Assembly (NCBI RefSeq): GCF_003597675.1
Contig: NZ_CP030827.1
Location: 806,001 to 870,000 of the forward strand
Length of the DNA stretch: 64,000 nucleotides
Origin: Neorhizobium sp. NCHU2750
Lineage (GTDB): Bacteria; Pseudomonadota; Alphaproteobacteria; Rhizobiales; Rhizobiaceae
Direction: 5' to 3'
Program-made: the position numbers and the translations under genes
Shown: one piece after another, positions 15,630 to 25,113 of the stretch
How positions within the stretch are numbered: position 1 is the first letter of the stretch
Layout: every line of letters begins with the position of its first letter
Notes under the pieces: model-generated
Database searches by the model: none
Seen by the model: only the letters and a program-made list of their open reading frames with translations
Told to the model about the DNA's origin: nothing

Positions 15630-16550
15630 ATGCGATACGACCTGAACCTCTTGCCGGTCTTCGTCGTGCTGATGGAGGAGCGCAATGTCACCCGCGCCGC
15701 CGAGCGCCTCGGCATCACCCAGCCGGCTTTGTCAAACGCGCTGAACCGGTTGCGCGAGACCCTGCGCGATCCGCTTTTCGTCCGCGAGCGCTACGGCATC
15801 CGCCCGACGGAACTGGCGCAGGAGATCGCTCCTGCCATCGCCGAGGCGCTGGCAAAGCTCGATGACGTCGTGCTCGGCCAGCAGGAGTTCGATCCCGGCA
15901 CCGCCGAGCGGCTGTTCACCATCGCACCCAACGACTATGTGGAATTCGTGCTGGTGCCGGCAATCGTTGCCCGGCTGCGTGACGTGGCGCCGGGGATCCG
16001 GCTGCGCCTCACGCCCTTCGGCAGCGACCTCTCCGAGACCGGCATTCTATCCGGCACGACGGCAATGGCGCTCGGCCGGCCGGTCGATCCGCCGGATAAT
16101 CTGGTCGTCCAGCATCTGATGAATGACGGGCTTGCCTGCGTGCTGCGTGCCGATCATCCCGAGATCGGCGACAGCATTTCCCGCGAGGAATACGAGCGGC
16201 TGAAGCATGTCAACATGCTGCCGCCCGGCCGCCTGCGTGCCGGCCTGTTCCAGTCGCTCGAAAAGCAGGGGCTGAAGCGCGAGGTAGCGGTCTCCGTCAC
16301 CCATTTCCTGTCGATCCCCGAACTCATCGCCGTCACCGATTACTGCACCACCCTGCCGACTCTCATCTGCCGCCGCCTCGCGCTCGATCCACGATTGAAG
16401 GTGCTGCCCGCACCCGTCGATCTCGGTACCTTCCCGGTCGAGATGGCCTGGCATGTGCGCTATCGCAACGATCCCGCCCACCGCTGGCTGCGGGGGCTGA
16501 TCGTCGATGTGGCGCGGGACCTGTCACGGTCGGACAGCACGCTTTCGTGA
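15630..16550 (+). CDS. LysR-family transcriptional regulator (NodD-like branch)
   Basis: A 306-residue regulator. The helix-turn-helix is in residues 15-60 (RNVTRAAERLGITQPALSNA, then LRETLRDPLFVRERYG). The rest is a periplasmic-binding-type effector domain. The opening MRYDLNLLPVFVVLMEERN is like NodD and other LysR proteins with long first helices. It is divergent from the DJ-1-like gene, with an AT-rich intergenic region (15570-15630) holding the likely operator, and is a good candidate regulator for the group to its left. Confidence 0.9.
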   Translation: MRYDLNLLPVFVVLMEERNVTRAAERLGITQPALSNALNRLRETLRDPLFVRERYGIRPTELAQEIAPAIAEALAKLDDVVLGQQEFDPGTAERLFTIAPNDYVEFVLVPAIVARLRDVAPGIRLRLTPFGSDLSETGILSGTTAMALGRPVDPPDNLVVQHLMNDGLACVLRADHPEIGDSISREEYERLKHVNMLPPGRLRAGLFQSLEKQGLKREVAVSVTHFLSIPELIAVTDYCTTLPTLICRRLALDPRLKVLPAPVDLGTFPVEMAWHVRYRNDPAHRWLRGLIVDVARDLSRSDSTLS

Positions 16551-16630
16551 CCGCGTTGCAATTTAGCCGATGCCTGGTGCTGCTATTAACGAAATGCTTG
16601 TATCGTCACTATCTCGGACGGGGATGACAG

Positions 16631-18223
16631 ATGCAGCCGAGACGAATGAGGGTGATAGCACTGGGGGCAGTGTTGGCGGTCGTCGGGGCAATTGTCCCGC
16701 TGGCTGTCATGGCCTATGCGTCCTGGCGGATTGCCACCGGCACTGAACTCGATGCGCTGCAACGGGCCGGCAAAAGGGCGGTGGCGCGGGCCGAGAACAC
16801 CTTTATGGAAGCAGGCTGGGCGCTCCGCTATGTCGACGCCTCCAGGGTCGAGCCATGCTCGCCGTCCCATATCGCGCTGATGCGGATCGCCACCATCAAC
16901 ACCGATGCCGTCAGCGAGGTCGGCTATTTCGATAATGGCCGGCTGAAATGCACCTCATGGGGTGCGGTGACGGATACCGTCGAGCACTCCCATGTCGACT
17001 ACATAACGCCGGACGGTTTCGACGTCACGCTTCGGCTCATGCCGACCATCAGCATCGGCAAACCGGTTCTGGGCCTCAGCCTCGGCAGTCACTATGTCCT
17101 GATCGCGCCGTCCCGTTTCGTCGATGTCGGCCTTACCCCGGAAGTGTCGTTGGCCCTGATGAATACCACCGGCCTGCTGATCGACATGCGCAACAATGCC
17201 GATATCGTCTTTGCCCAGCACCGTATCGGTGGAAAGCCGAGCGGCATCGAGGACGGTCGCATGTTCGCCAAGGTGGAAGGCAAGGGCGTGATCGCCGTCG
17301 TCACCGAGCCGGCCCGCATGGTCTATCACCGGCTGAAAACGGAACTCCTGCTGCTGCTGCCGGTCGGCCTGTTCATTGCCGCCTTCATCGTCGCCATCGT
17401 CGTTCTTCTGTCGAAACGCCGGCTCTCGCCACGCGCCGAGCTGGAACTCGCCGTCCAGAACCGCGAATTCGTCGTGCATTACCAGCCGATTATCGAGCTT
17501 GCGACGAATATCTGCGTCGGTGCGGAGGCGCTCGTCCGCTGGAAGCGGCCCGATGGCACGCTTGTGCGGCCGGACCTGTTCATTCCGCTTGCCGAGGAGA
17601 CCGGCCTGATCAAGCCGATCACCGATCAGGTGGTCGATGCCGTGGTGCGCGAACTCGGCTCCCTTCTGGTCGAGGATCGCGGCCTGCATGTCGCCGTCAA
17701 TCTGTCGGCCGAGGATATCCGGACCGGCCGTATCCTCGATCTGCTGGTCAACAAGCTGTCGGGTACCGGCATCCGCAACGAGCAGATCCTGCTGGAGGCG
17801 ACCGAACGCGGCTTCATCGATATCGAGGCGGCAAACAGGACCTTCGCCCGTGCCCGCAGGGTCGGCCATACGGTCGCCATCGACGATTTCGGCACCGGCT
17901 ATTCCAGCCTGCAATATCTTCAGGGCTTGCCCATGGATGCCCTGAAGATCGACAAGTCCTTCATCGATACGATCGGGCGAGGCACAGCGACGAGTTCGGT
18001 GACGCTGCACATCATCGAAATGGCGCGCGAACTCGGCTTTCTCTCCGTTGCAGAGGGTGTCGAGACGGAAGAGCAGGCAGATTATCTGCGCCGGCACGGC
18101 GTCAATTTCGGCCAGGGCTGGCTGTTTTCGAAACCGCTGGAGGCCGCCGCCTTCATCGCTTTCCAGAAGGAGGCCCGCCGGCGCTACGGTGCCGCCCCGG
18201 AAGTCATCCGTTCTGCTGCCTGA
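16631..18223 (+). CDS. Membrane-bound c-di-GMP phosphodiesterase (CSS-motif plus EAL domain)
   Basis: A 530-residue protein: helix 1 at residues 8-32, a periplasmic CSS-motif sensor domain (about 35-235) with cysteines at 76 (PCSPSHI) and 107 (LKCTSWG), helix 2 at 238-260, and a cytoplasmic EAL domain (265-520). The EAL domain has Glu299-Ala-Leu (GAEALVRW), an Asn in VNLSAEDI, Asp418-Asp419 (IDDFGTGYSS) and a late EGVETE, so it is probably active in cleaving c-di-GMP. In known CSS proteins disulphide formation in the periplasmic domain regulates the enzyme. The GGDEF gene follows 121 bases later. Confidence 0.92.
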   Translation: MQPRRMRVIALGAVLAVVGAIVPLAVMAYASWRIATGTELDALQRAGKRAVARAENTFMEAGWALRYVDASRVEPCSPSHIALMRIATINTDAVSEVGYFDNGRLKCTSWGAVTDTVEHSHVDYITPDGFDVTLRLMPTISIGKPVLGLSLGSHYVLIAPSRFVDVGLTPEVSLALMNTTGLLIDMRNNADIVFAQHRIGGKPSGIEDGRMFAKVEGKGVIAVVTEPARMVYHRLKTELLLLLPVGLFIAAFIVAIVVLLSKRRLSPRAELELAVQNREFVVHYQPIIELATNICVGAEALVRWKRPDGTLVRPDLFIPLAEETGLIKPITDQVVDAVVRELGSLLVEDRGLHVAVNLSAEDIRTGRILDLLVNKLSGTGIRNEQILLEATERGFIDIEAANRTFARARRVGHTVAIDDFGTGYSSLQYLQGLPMDALKIDKSFIDTIGRGTATSSVTLHIIEMARELGFLSVAEGVETEEQADYLRRHGVNFGQGWLFSKPLEAAAFIAFQKEARRRYGAAPEVIRSAA

Positions 18224-18344
18224 AGCGCGACAGGAGAACTGATTTTCGCCTGCAAGGCGCTGTTTCATCAGGGTTTGTCGATTCTTCTAACATATATTTC
18301 ACACGTCATGCTTAGATATGGGATGACCGACCCTTTCTGAGGAC

Positions 18345-19328
18345 ATGAAGACCTTGGGCGATAGCCACACCCTGTTGCAGACGGCGCGACTGATGGACGA
18401 GGCCGGTGTGCTTGTCGCCGTCTTCGATGATCAGGACCGGCTGTGTTACGCCAACCGCGCCTTTCGGGCGGCGTGGTTCATCGGTGATGACGAAAGGGGC
18501 GATGACGAAAGACTTGTGTGGTCCGAGCTGATGCGGCGCAATTTCCATGCGAGGCAGGGGACGATCATCAAGGCTCGGGATTTCGAGACCTGGCTCTCTT
18601 CCACCCTGTCGCGCCGCGGCAAGGCCGGCTTCCGCGCCTTCGAGACCGATCTGCACGACGGCCGCTGGCTGTGGATGACCGAGACGACGATGGCCGATGG
18701 CTGGATGCTCTGCGTCGCAAGCGACATCACCTCCATCCGTTCCGACGAGCGGACGCTGAGGCAGGATCGCGACGATGCCATTAAGGCCTCGCAGACCGAC
18801 GAGCTGACCGGCGTGCCGAGCCGCCGCTTCGTCATGGCAAAGCTCAACGACATGCTGGCGGCCCAGGAAGAGATGAGCGAGGGATCGGCCGGTGAGGCGA
18901 GATGGGGCCGGGTCGGCTGCATCGCCGTGCTCGATATCGACAATTTCAAATATATCAACGACCGTTTCGGCCATTCGGTCGGCGATCTGGTCTTGAGGGA
19001 TTTCGCCGCAACGCTGCAGCGCCAGATACGCAAGACCGATGTCTTCGGCCGTGTCGGCGGCGAGGAATTCGTCCTCGTCCTGCCCAATACGATGGCGGAC
19101 GAAGCCGAAACCCTGGTCGGTCGCATGCTCGATGCGGTGAGGAAGTCGCGTCCGCTGCCCGATCAGACAAGCTTCCGCTACACGTTTTCCGCCGGCATCG
19201 CCTCTGCAGAAAGCGGCGAAACGGCCGACGATCTCTATCGCCGCGCCGATCTGGCGCTTTACGCCGCCAAGATGCGTGGCCGTGACCAGATCAGCCTCGA
19301 CCCGAATGCCAGGCTCGGCTCCGTCTGA
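18345..19328 (+). CDS. Diguanylate cyclase (PAS-like sensor plus GGDEF domain)
   Basis: A 327-residue soluble protein. Residues 14-130 form a PAS-like domain (VFDDQDRLCYANRAFRAAW). Residues 150-320 are a GGDEF domain with the active-site GGEEF at 238-242, DIDNFKYINDRFGHSVGD at 197-214 and an inhibitory RxxD site (RKTD, 229-232) five residues before GGEEF. It should make c-di-GMP and be product-inhibited. It follows an EAL phosphodiesterase gene, and its stop is directly abutted by the stop of the convergent LysR gene. Confidence 0.92.
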   Translation: MKTLGDSHTLLQTARLMDEAGVLVAVFDDQDRLCYANRAFRAAWFIGDDERGDDERLVWSELMRRNFHARQGTIIKARDFETWLSSTLSRRGKAGFRAFETDLHDGRWLWMTETTMADGWMLCVASDITSIRSDERTLRQDRDDAIKASQTDELTGVPSRRFVMAKLNDMLAAQEEMSEGSAGEARWGRVGCIAVLDIDNFKYINDRFGHSVGDLVLRDFAATLQRQIRKTDVFGRVGGEEFVLVLPNTMADEAETLVGRMLDAVRKSRPLPDQTSFRYTFSAGIASAESGETADDLYRRADLALYAAKMRGRDQISLDPNARLGSV

Positions 19329-20198
19329 TCAGAGCCGCCCGGCGCCATTCGTCTCGCCCACCAGCGGCAACACCTGCCTGATATGCTCGCCCAGCATCGC
19401 CGCCGCTGCCGAAGGCCGGCTTTCGGCAAATTCCAGCGCAATGCCGATCGTCGGCAAGGGCGGCAGGTCCTCGGCCACGATGAACAGATCCGGTGGAACG
19501 GCCGTTTTGGTCAGCACGCTGATGGCATGGCCCGAGCGGGCGATCGCCACCAGCCCGGCCAGGCTGTCGCTGGCAAAGGCCACCCGGTAGCGCCTGTTGA
19601 CCGCCTCCATCGCATCGCAGGCGGCGCGGTGGTCGAGCGTCGCCGGGGCGGACAGCGCCAGCGGCAGAACCTCGTTGTCCAAGACACGCGGCTGCTTCCT
19701 GTCCGCCACCCAGACGAAGCTCTCCCGACGGATCACATCCGGATGGCCGGGATCGGCAAGCGACACCAGCGCCATGTCGATCTGTCGGCGCTGCAGAAGC
19801 GGCTTGAGGCCGATCGTCGGGGCGCAGACCATCCGCAATTCCACATCCGGATTGGCGGCGCAGAAACCTTTCAGGAGTTCCGGCAGGAAGGCGATTGAAT
19901 AATCCTCCGGACAGCCGAGGCTGACCGAACCTTTGAGCGTCGGCCCGCCCATATCGGCCAGAATTTCATCATGCCGGGCAAGCAACTGCTCCGCATGGGC
20001 AAGCAGTCGCTCGCCGGACGCCGTCAGCCGCACGCCGGCGCCGGTGCGCTGCAGGAGAGCCTGGCCGACTTGATCGGCAAGCCGCTGCATCTGCATGCTG
20101 AGCGCCGACTGCGTCCGCCCGACCTGTATCGCCGCAACACTGATCGAACCGGTGCGGGCCACGGTGACGAAATTCTTCAGCAGGTCGAGATCGAGCAT
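19329..20198 (-). CDS. LysR-family regulator, DgdR-like
   Basis: A 289-residue LysR regulator: an N-terminal helix-turn-helix with GSISVAAIQVGRTQSALSMQ and a C-terminal effector domain. The ATG at 20198 gives the family start MLDLDLLKNFVTVAR; 25 further codons open upstream are unlike LysR proteins. It is divergent from a gene for a DgdA-like enzyme, 298 bases away, the same arrangement as dgdR-dgdA of Burkholderia cepacia. A RIME-like repeat occupies part of the region between them. Confidence 0.85.
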   Translation of the reverse strand: MLDLDLLKNFVTVARTGSISVAAIQVGRTQSALSMQMQRLADQVGQALLQRTGAGVRLTASGERLLAHAEQLLARHDEILADMGGPTLKGSVSLGCPEDYSIAFLPELLKGFCAANPDVELRMVCAPTIGLKPLLQRRQIDMALVSLADPGHPDVIRRESFVWVADRKQPRVLDNEVLPLALSAPATLDHRAACDAMEAVNRRYRVAFASDSLAGLVAIARSGHAISVLTKTAVPPDLFIVAEDLPPLPTIGIALEFAESRPSAAAAMLGEHIRQVLPLVGETNGAGRL

Positions 20199-20309
20199 GG
20201 GCGTCACGATATCAGATTTATCGATATCGGATTGAAATACTATCAATTGGACTTTGGCGCCAGACACCTGCACCGTGAGGGTCGATTATGGGTTGTCGTA
20301 TGTGAAAGG

Positions 20310-21828
<1,519 letters not shown>

Positions 21829-21884
21829 CTCTCCGAAGCCGGACCTGAGGTTCGGTGGCCGGCATCTACCTTTCAGCCTGTGCG

Positions 21885-21909
21885 AACCCGGCGGCATTGT
21901 CGCCGGGTT
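21885..21909 (+). terminator. Rho-independent terminator after dgdA
   Basis: A perfect nine-base stem (AACCCGGCG and CGCCGGGTT) around seven bases, followed by TGGCGTTTCTTTC, lies 57 bases after the stop codon. Confidence 0.65.
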
Positions 21910-22213
21910 TGGCGTTTCTTTCGGCCGATACGAAACCGGGCGGCTGATTGTCTCCGGGCAGTTCAACCGCCTGCTGCGCCTGTATGATTGCGACATGGAG
22001 TCGGATTTCTGGTGCAATGGCGACGAACATCCGGCCGTTGCCGCGCAATGGCGTTGCAACTCTTCAACACAATACTGGAATTTGTGTCCAAAGGACTTTC
22101 GTTCGTTGCGAAGCCGCTGCTCGACGCTGGACTTTCCATTTCTGTCCCCGCATCATTTATTGGTTAACCGAGTGCAAGGATGCTTGCAGTTCTTGTTTCA
22201 TAACTGGACGGCC
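21910..22213. other. 304-base region before a short gene; no gene recognised
   Basis: A frame is open through this region and joins the following short gene, but its composition (many cysteine, serine and histidine codons) is unlike the neighbouring genes. It becomes AT-rich towards the short gene, where its promoter is likely. Confidence 0.4.
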
Positions 22214-22402
22214 ATGATGACCGATCAGATTATCGCTGCCGGGGACGTGCTCATGATTCGCAGGGTTTATTTTCAGCTGCGTGCAAAAGGCCTGTGCGCC
22301 GATGCCGATCCGAAAGTGCTTGCCGCCAATCTCGTCTATCTCTACCGCATCGGCGTGAGAGAGGAAAAACAGCTGCTCGAATTGACGCCCTATGTGACGT
22401 GA
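22214..22402 (+). CDS. Short conserved-looking hypothetical protein
   Basis: A 62-residue, mostly helical protein (MMTDQIIAAGDVLMIRRVYF, then a middle with ADPKVLAANLVYLYRIGV). ATG at 22214 or 22217 is used because the upstream part of the open frame lacks coding character. There is no known domain. The last residues and stop codon overlap the first unit of a 17-base tandem duplication, so the C-terminus may be recently altered. Confidence 0.5.
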   Translation: MMTDQIIAAGDVLMIRRVYFQLRAKGLCADADPKVLAANLVYLYRIGVREEKQLLELTPYVT

Positions 22403-22417
22403 CGCCTTATGTGACGT
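22384..22417. repeat. 17-base tandem duplication across a stop codon
   Basis: Two adjacent copies of GACGCCCTATGTGACGT (second copy with T for C at one position) at 22384-22400 and 22401-22417. The stop of the preceding short gene falls at the junction. Confidence 0.75.
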
Positions 22418-22554
22418 GAAGACGGGGGCAACGCGCTGACCTTGCGGACTGCTGCATTGGCATCGGTATCCGGCATTTTCCCGTTGTTGCACAAATTGGT
22501 CGCCGCAATCACAGGTAATTAAGCATATGTGAATATGCGTTGGCACCATTTCGC

Positions 22555-23796
22555 ATGCTGTCCGTTTTCGCGGACATGCGACGCTTTGATCAGTCATATC
22601 GCGGCATCGTCTTGGACCGTGCCGGCAATTTCGGGATGATGACTGCTCTCATCCTGCCGGTTCTGCTTGGCGGTGCGGGACTGGCGATCGACGTCACCAA
22701 TCTGATGCTCTCCAAACGCCAGCTGCAGGAGGCGACCGATGCGGCGGCGCTTGCCGTCTCCGGTGCCATGGCCAATGGCGCCGATACCGCCACCGCCCAG
22801 ACGCTCGGCAAGGATTTCGTCGCGGGCCAGCTTGCCAATTATGTCGACAGCACCCAGATCGCCGCCGTCAAGAATGCGACGGTGGTCTCGATCAATTCCG
22901 CCACCGATGCAGCAACCGGCGCCAAGACCTATGCCGTCGCCGTCACCTCCAACGCCAATATCGCCTTGACGCCGCTGACCGGCCTGTTCGCCGGGCAGTC
23001 GGTCGCGGTCTCGGCCGCCAGCAATACCCTGTCGGGTGCAGGCGCGGGCGCGGGAAGCGGCACGGCGGCGGCGTCGAACGGCATATCCATGGATATCCTC
23101 CTCGACGAATCCGGCTCCATGGCCGAAAATACCACGACGGTGAAGGGCACGACCTGTATCCTCAACCTGCTCGGCATCTGCATCGGCCAGCAGACCACCT
23201 ATGTGACGAAGATCGAGGCTTTGAAAAAGGCGGCGGCCACGCTGTTCGATGCGCTCGATAAGTCCGATCCCAACACCCGCTATGTCCGCACCGGCACGAT
23301 CTCCTATACCAATGGCATCAAGGGCCAGTCGGCCATGGCCTGGGGCACGACGGCGTCGCGCACCTATGTCACCAGCATGACGATGAACCCGACCGGCGGC
23401 ACCGATGCCACCAGTTCGGTCACCACCGCCACCACCAACATTCAGAAGAACCAGTACGGCACAGACCCGGAAAGCGTTGCCCAGGCCAAGAAGAACAACA
23501 AGACCTCCGACCGCATCATGGTGCTGATGACCGATGGCGAGATGACCGGCAATGGCACGACATGGAGCCAGAAGCTCGATCTGAGCGTTCGCAATGGCTG
23601 CGATGCCGCCAAGGCATCCGGCATCCGGATCTACACGATCGCTTTCATGGCGCCCGATCGCGGCAAGGCGCTGCTCCAGTATTGTGCCTCGACGGCGGCC
23701 AACTACTACCAGCCGGACACGATGGATGCGCTGGTCGCCTCTTTCAAGGCGGTCGCCGACAACACGATCAAGCCGGTCAACCGGCTGACCAACTGA
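22555..23796 (+). CDS. TadG-like protein: TadE-type membrane anchor plus von Willebrand factor A domain
   Basis: About 413 residues. Residues 20-75 have a TadE/TadG-type N-terminus: a short basic stretch, one membrane helix (MMTALILPVLLGGAGLAIDV) and the heptad-rich KRQLQEATDAAALAVSGA. A serine- and alanine-rich linker follows, then from about residue 180 a VWA domain with the metal-site start DILLDESGSM and later VLMTDGEMTG. Such proteins are pseudopilin-like parts of Flp/Tad pilus loci, but no other tad genes are near. ATG at 22555 is preferred over TTG at 22540. Confidence 0.82.
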   Translation: MLSVFADMRRFDQSYRGIVLDRAGNFGMMTALILPVLLGGAGLAIDVTNLMLSKRQLQEATDAAALAVSGAMANGADTATAQTLGKDFVAGQLANYVDSTQIAAVKNATVVSINSATDAATGAKTYAVAVTSNANIALTPLTGLFAGQSVAVSAASNTLSGAGAGAGSGTAAASNGISMDILLDESGSMAENTTTVKGTTCILNLLGICIGQQTTYVTKIEALKKAAATLFDALDKSDPNTRYVRTGTISYTNGIKGQSAMAWGTTASRTYVTSMTMNPTGGTDATSSVTTATTNIQKNQYGTDPESVAQAKKNNKTSDRIMVLMTDGEMTGNGTTWSQKLDLSVRNGCDAAKASGIRIYTIAFMAPDRGKALLQYCASTAANYYQPDTMDALVASFKAVADNTIKPVNRLTN

Positions 23797-23880
23797 AACT
23801 CGACACGGCTGAGAATATTCCTTTGGGAACACCGGCACGAGTTGACTGTTCTGCTGTGAATGAAAAGAAAGGGAACCGCC

Positions 23881-24105
23881 ATGCAAGATATGGATGCGTT
23901 AAAGACCCATGCACTTGAACTGGCCGAGGAATATCGCCGTCTCGGCGGCACGCGTCTTGCCAAGATGGATGACGATATCATCGAGACGCGGCTATGGGAC
24001 GAGGAACCCTACATGGCGGCCGAGTTCTGGCGAGAGCAGGTCGAGGTGCTCGACGACCGGGCCCAGGCGGAAGTCGTCAGCCACCTGAAAAGCCTGAATT
24101 CCTGA
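23881..24105 (+). CDS. Small hypothetical acidic protein
   Basis: A 74-residue, charged, helical protein (MQDMDALKTHALELAEEYRR at the start). It has a ribosome site AAAGAAAGGGA about seven bases before ATG at 23881. No motif is recognised. It lies 85 bases after the VWA gene on the same strand and could share its transcript; a strong hairpin follows. Confidence 0.6.
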   Translation: MQDMDALKTHALELAEEYRRLGGTRLAKMDDDIIETRLWDEEPYMAAEFWREQVEVLDDRAQAEVVSHLKSLNS

Positions 24106-24143
24106 CTGCAGCCTAAAAACGTCTCCCAGGGCGAAAGCCGCCC

Positions 24144-24191
24144 CGCTCCGGCGGGTCCCGCAGAGAATTCCTCGCAGGGCCCGCCGGAGCG
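24144..24191. terminator. Long hairpin between convergent genes
   Basis: A perfect 12-base stem (CGCTCCGGCGGG and CCCGCCGGAGCG) around a 24-base loop lies between a plus-strand stop (24105) and a minus-strand stop (24227). It has no T run, so it may terminate weakly in both directions. Confidence 0.6.
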
Positions 24192-24226
24192 AAGGACAAG
24201 GCGATGGCTCGCCTCAAAACGTGGCC

Positions 24227-24394
24227 TCAGAACACGGCAAGGTATTTCAACAGCGAGATGATGCCGATGATGATGACGATCACGCGGGCGATCTGGCGCA
24301 TCCGCGCATCGAGCGGCAGCATGTTGATGAGATAGAGAACCAGCACGATCACCAGGAAGGTGATCAGGATGCTGATCAGAATTGAAAGACCCAT
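24227..24394 (-). CDS. Small two-helix membrane protein (Thivi_2564-like)
   Basis: A 55-residue protein with a strong ribosome site (AAGGAGAA, about seven bases before ATG). It has two hydrophobic helices joined by a short LPLDARMRQ turn: MGLSILISILITFLVIVLVL then VIVIIIGIISLLKYL. The shape resembles small two-helix proteins annotated as the Thivi_2564 family in proteobacteria. Function unknown. Confidence 0.72.
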   Translation of the reverse strand: MGLSILISILITFLVIVLVLYLINMLPLDARMRQIARVIVIIIGIISLLKYLAVF

Positions 24395-24591
24395 AGCCCC
24401 ATTCTCCTTTTTCGGGCGCGTCCTGCGCCACTCACCCCGGCGTAATTATGGGCCGATCGTCAAAAGGGAAGGGGAGACAACAAGATAGCGGCGGCTTTGT
24501 ACGCTGGTGCGCAATCGCATCCGCCGGATCGGAGCAAGGCGTGACGGAAAGGCCCGCCTGCGCGAGCCTTTCTTTGCAAGCATCTGGCAGG

Positions 24592-24930
24592 TCAGCCCTT
24601 TTTCAATGTGACGGAAGACGAGGCATTGGTGCCGCGCCAGGTATAGGTCACCGCATCCTCGCCCTTCGGCGTCAATGTCACCTTGGCGCCTTCCGCATGG
24701 GTGATCGACACGGTCGACTTCGACACCGACGAGGCGCCGATCTTCTGCGACTGGCCGTTGGACGACCATGAGACGACCTTGCCCTTGGCGATCTTGATCA
24801 CCGTGCTGCGGCCATTGGCGGCCTTGCCGCTCCAGGTGCCGTTCCAGTCGAATTCGGCGGCCGATGCCATCGGCGCGGAAAAAAGCGCGACGGCGGAAAT
24901 TACGGTCAGAAAACTGCGTCTTGCCAGCAT
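24592..24930 (-). CDS. Small exported protein of unknown function
   Basis: A 112-residue protein with an arginine-containing signal peptide (MLARRSFLTVISAVALF, cleavage near ASAAE). The mature part is about 85 residues of alternating strands starting FDWNGTWSGKAANGRSTVI, like a small lipocalin-type or beta-sandwich binding protein. No family is assigned. It stands alone. Confidence 0.75.
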   Translation of the reverse strand: MLARRSFLTVISAVALFSAPMASAAEFDWNGTWSGKAANGRSTVIKIAKGKVVSWSSNGQSQKIGASSVSKSTVSITHAEGAKVTLTPKGEDAVTYTWRGTNASSSVTLKKG

Positions 24931-25113
24931 GTTACCCCCTTGGCATGGTTGTCGGACATGCCATGGCTAGCAGGCCGGCAAAGTGTGGGCTTCACCCGAA
25001 TGAGGGATATCGGCTTGTTCGCATGCGCTAATTTCCCATATTGGTAAAAAGCCCGCGGCAATCTGTTTCGCTGCCCCGGCGACAGGTCAAGCCTCGCCCT
25101 TGGGAGACACCCC

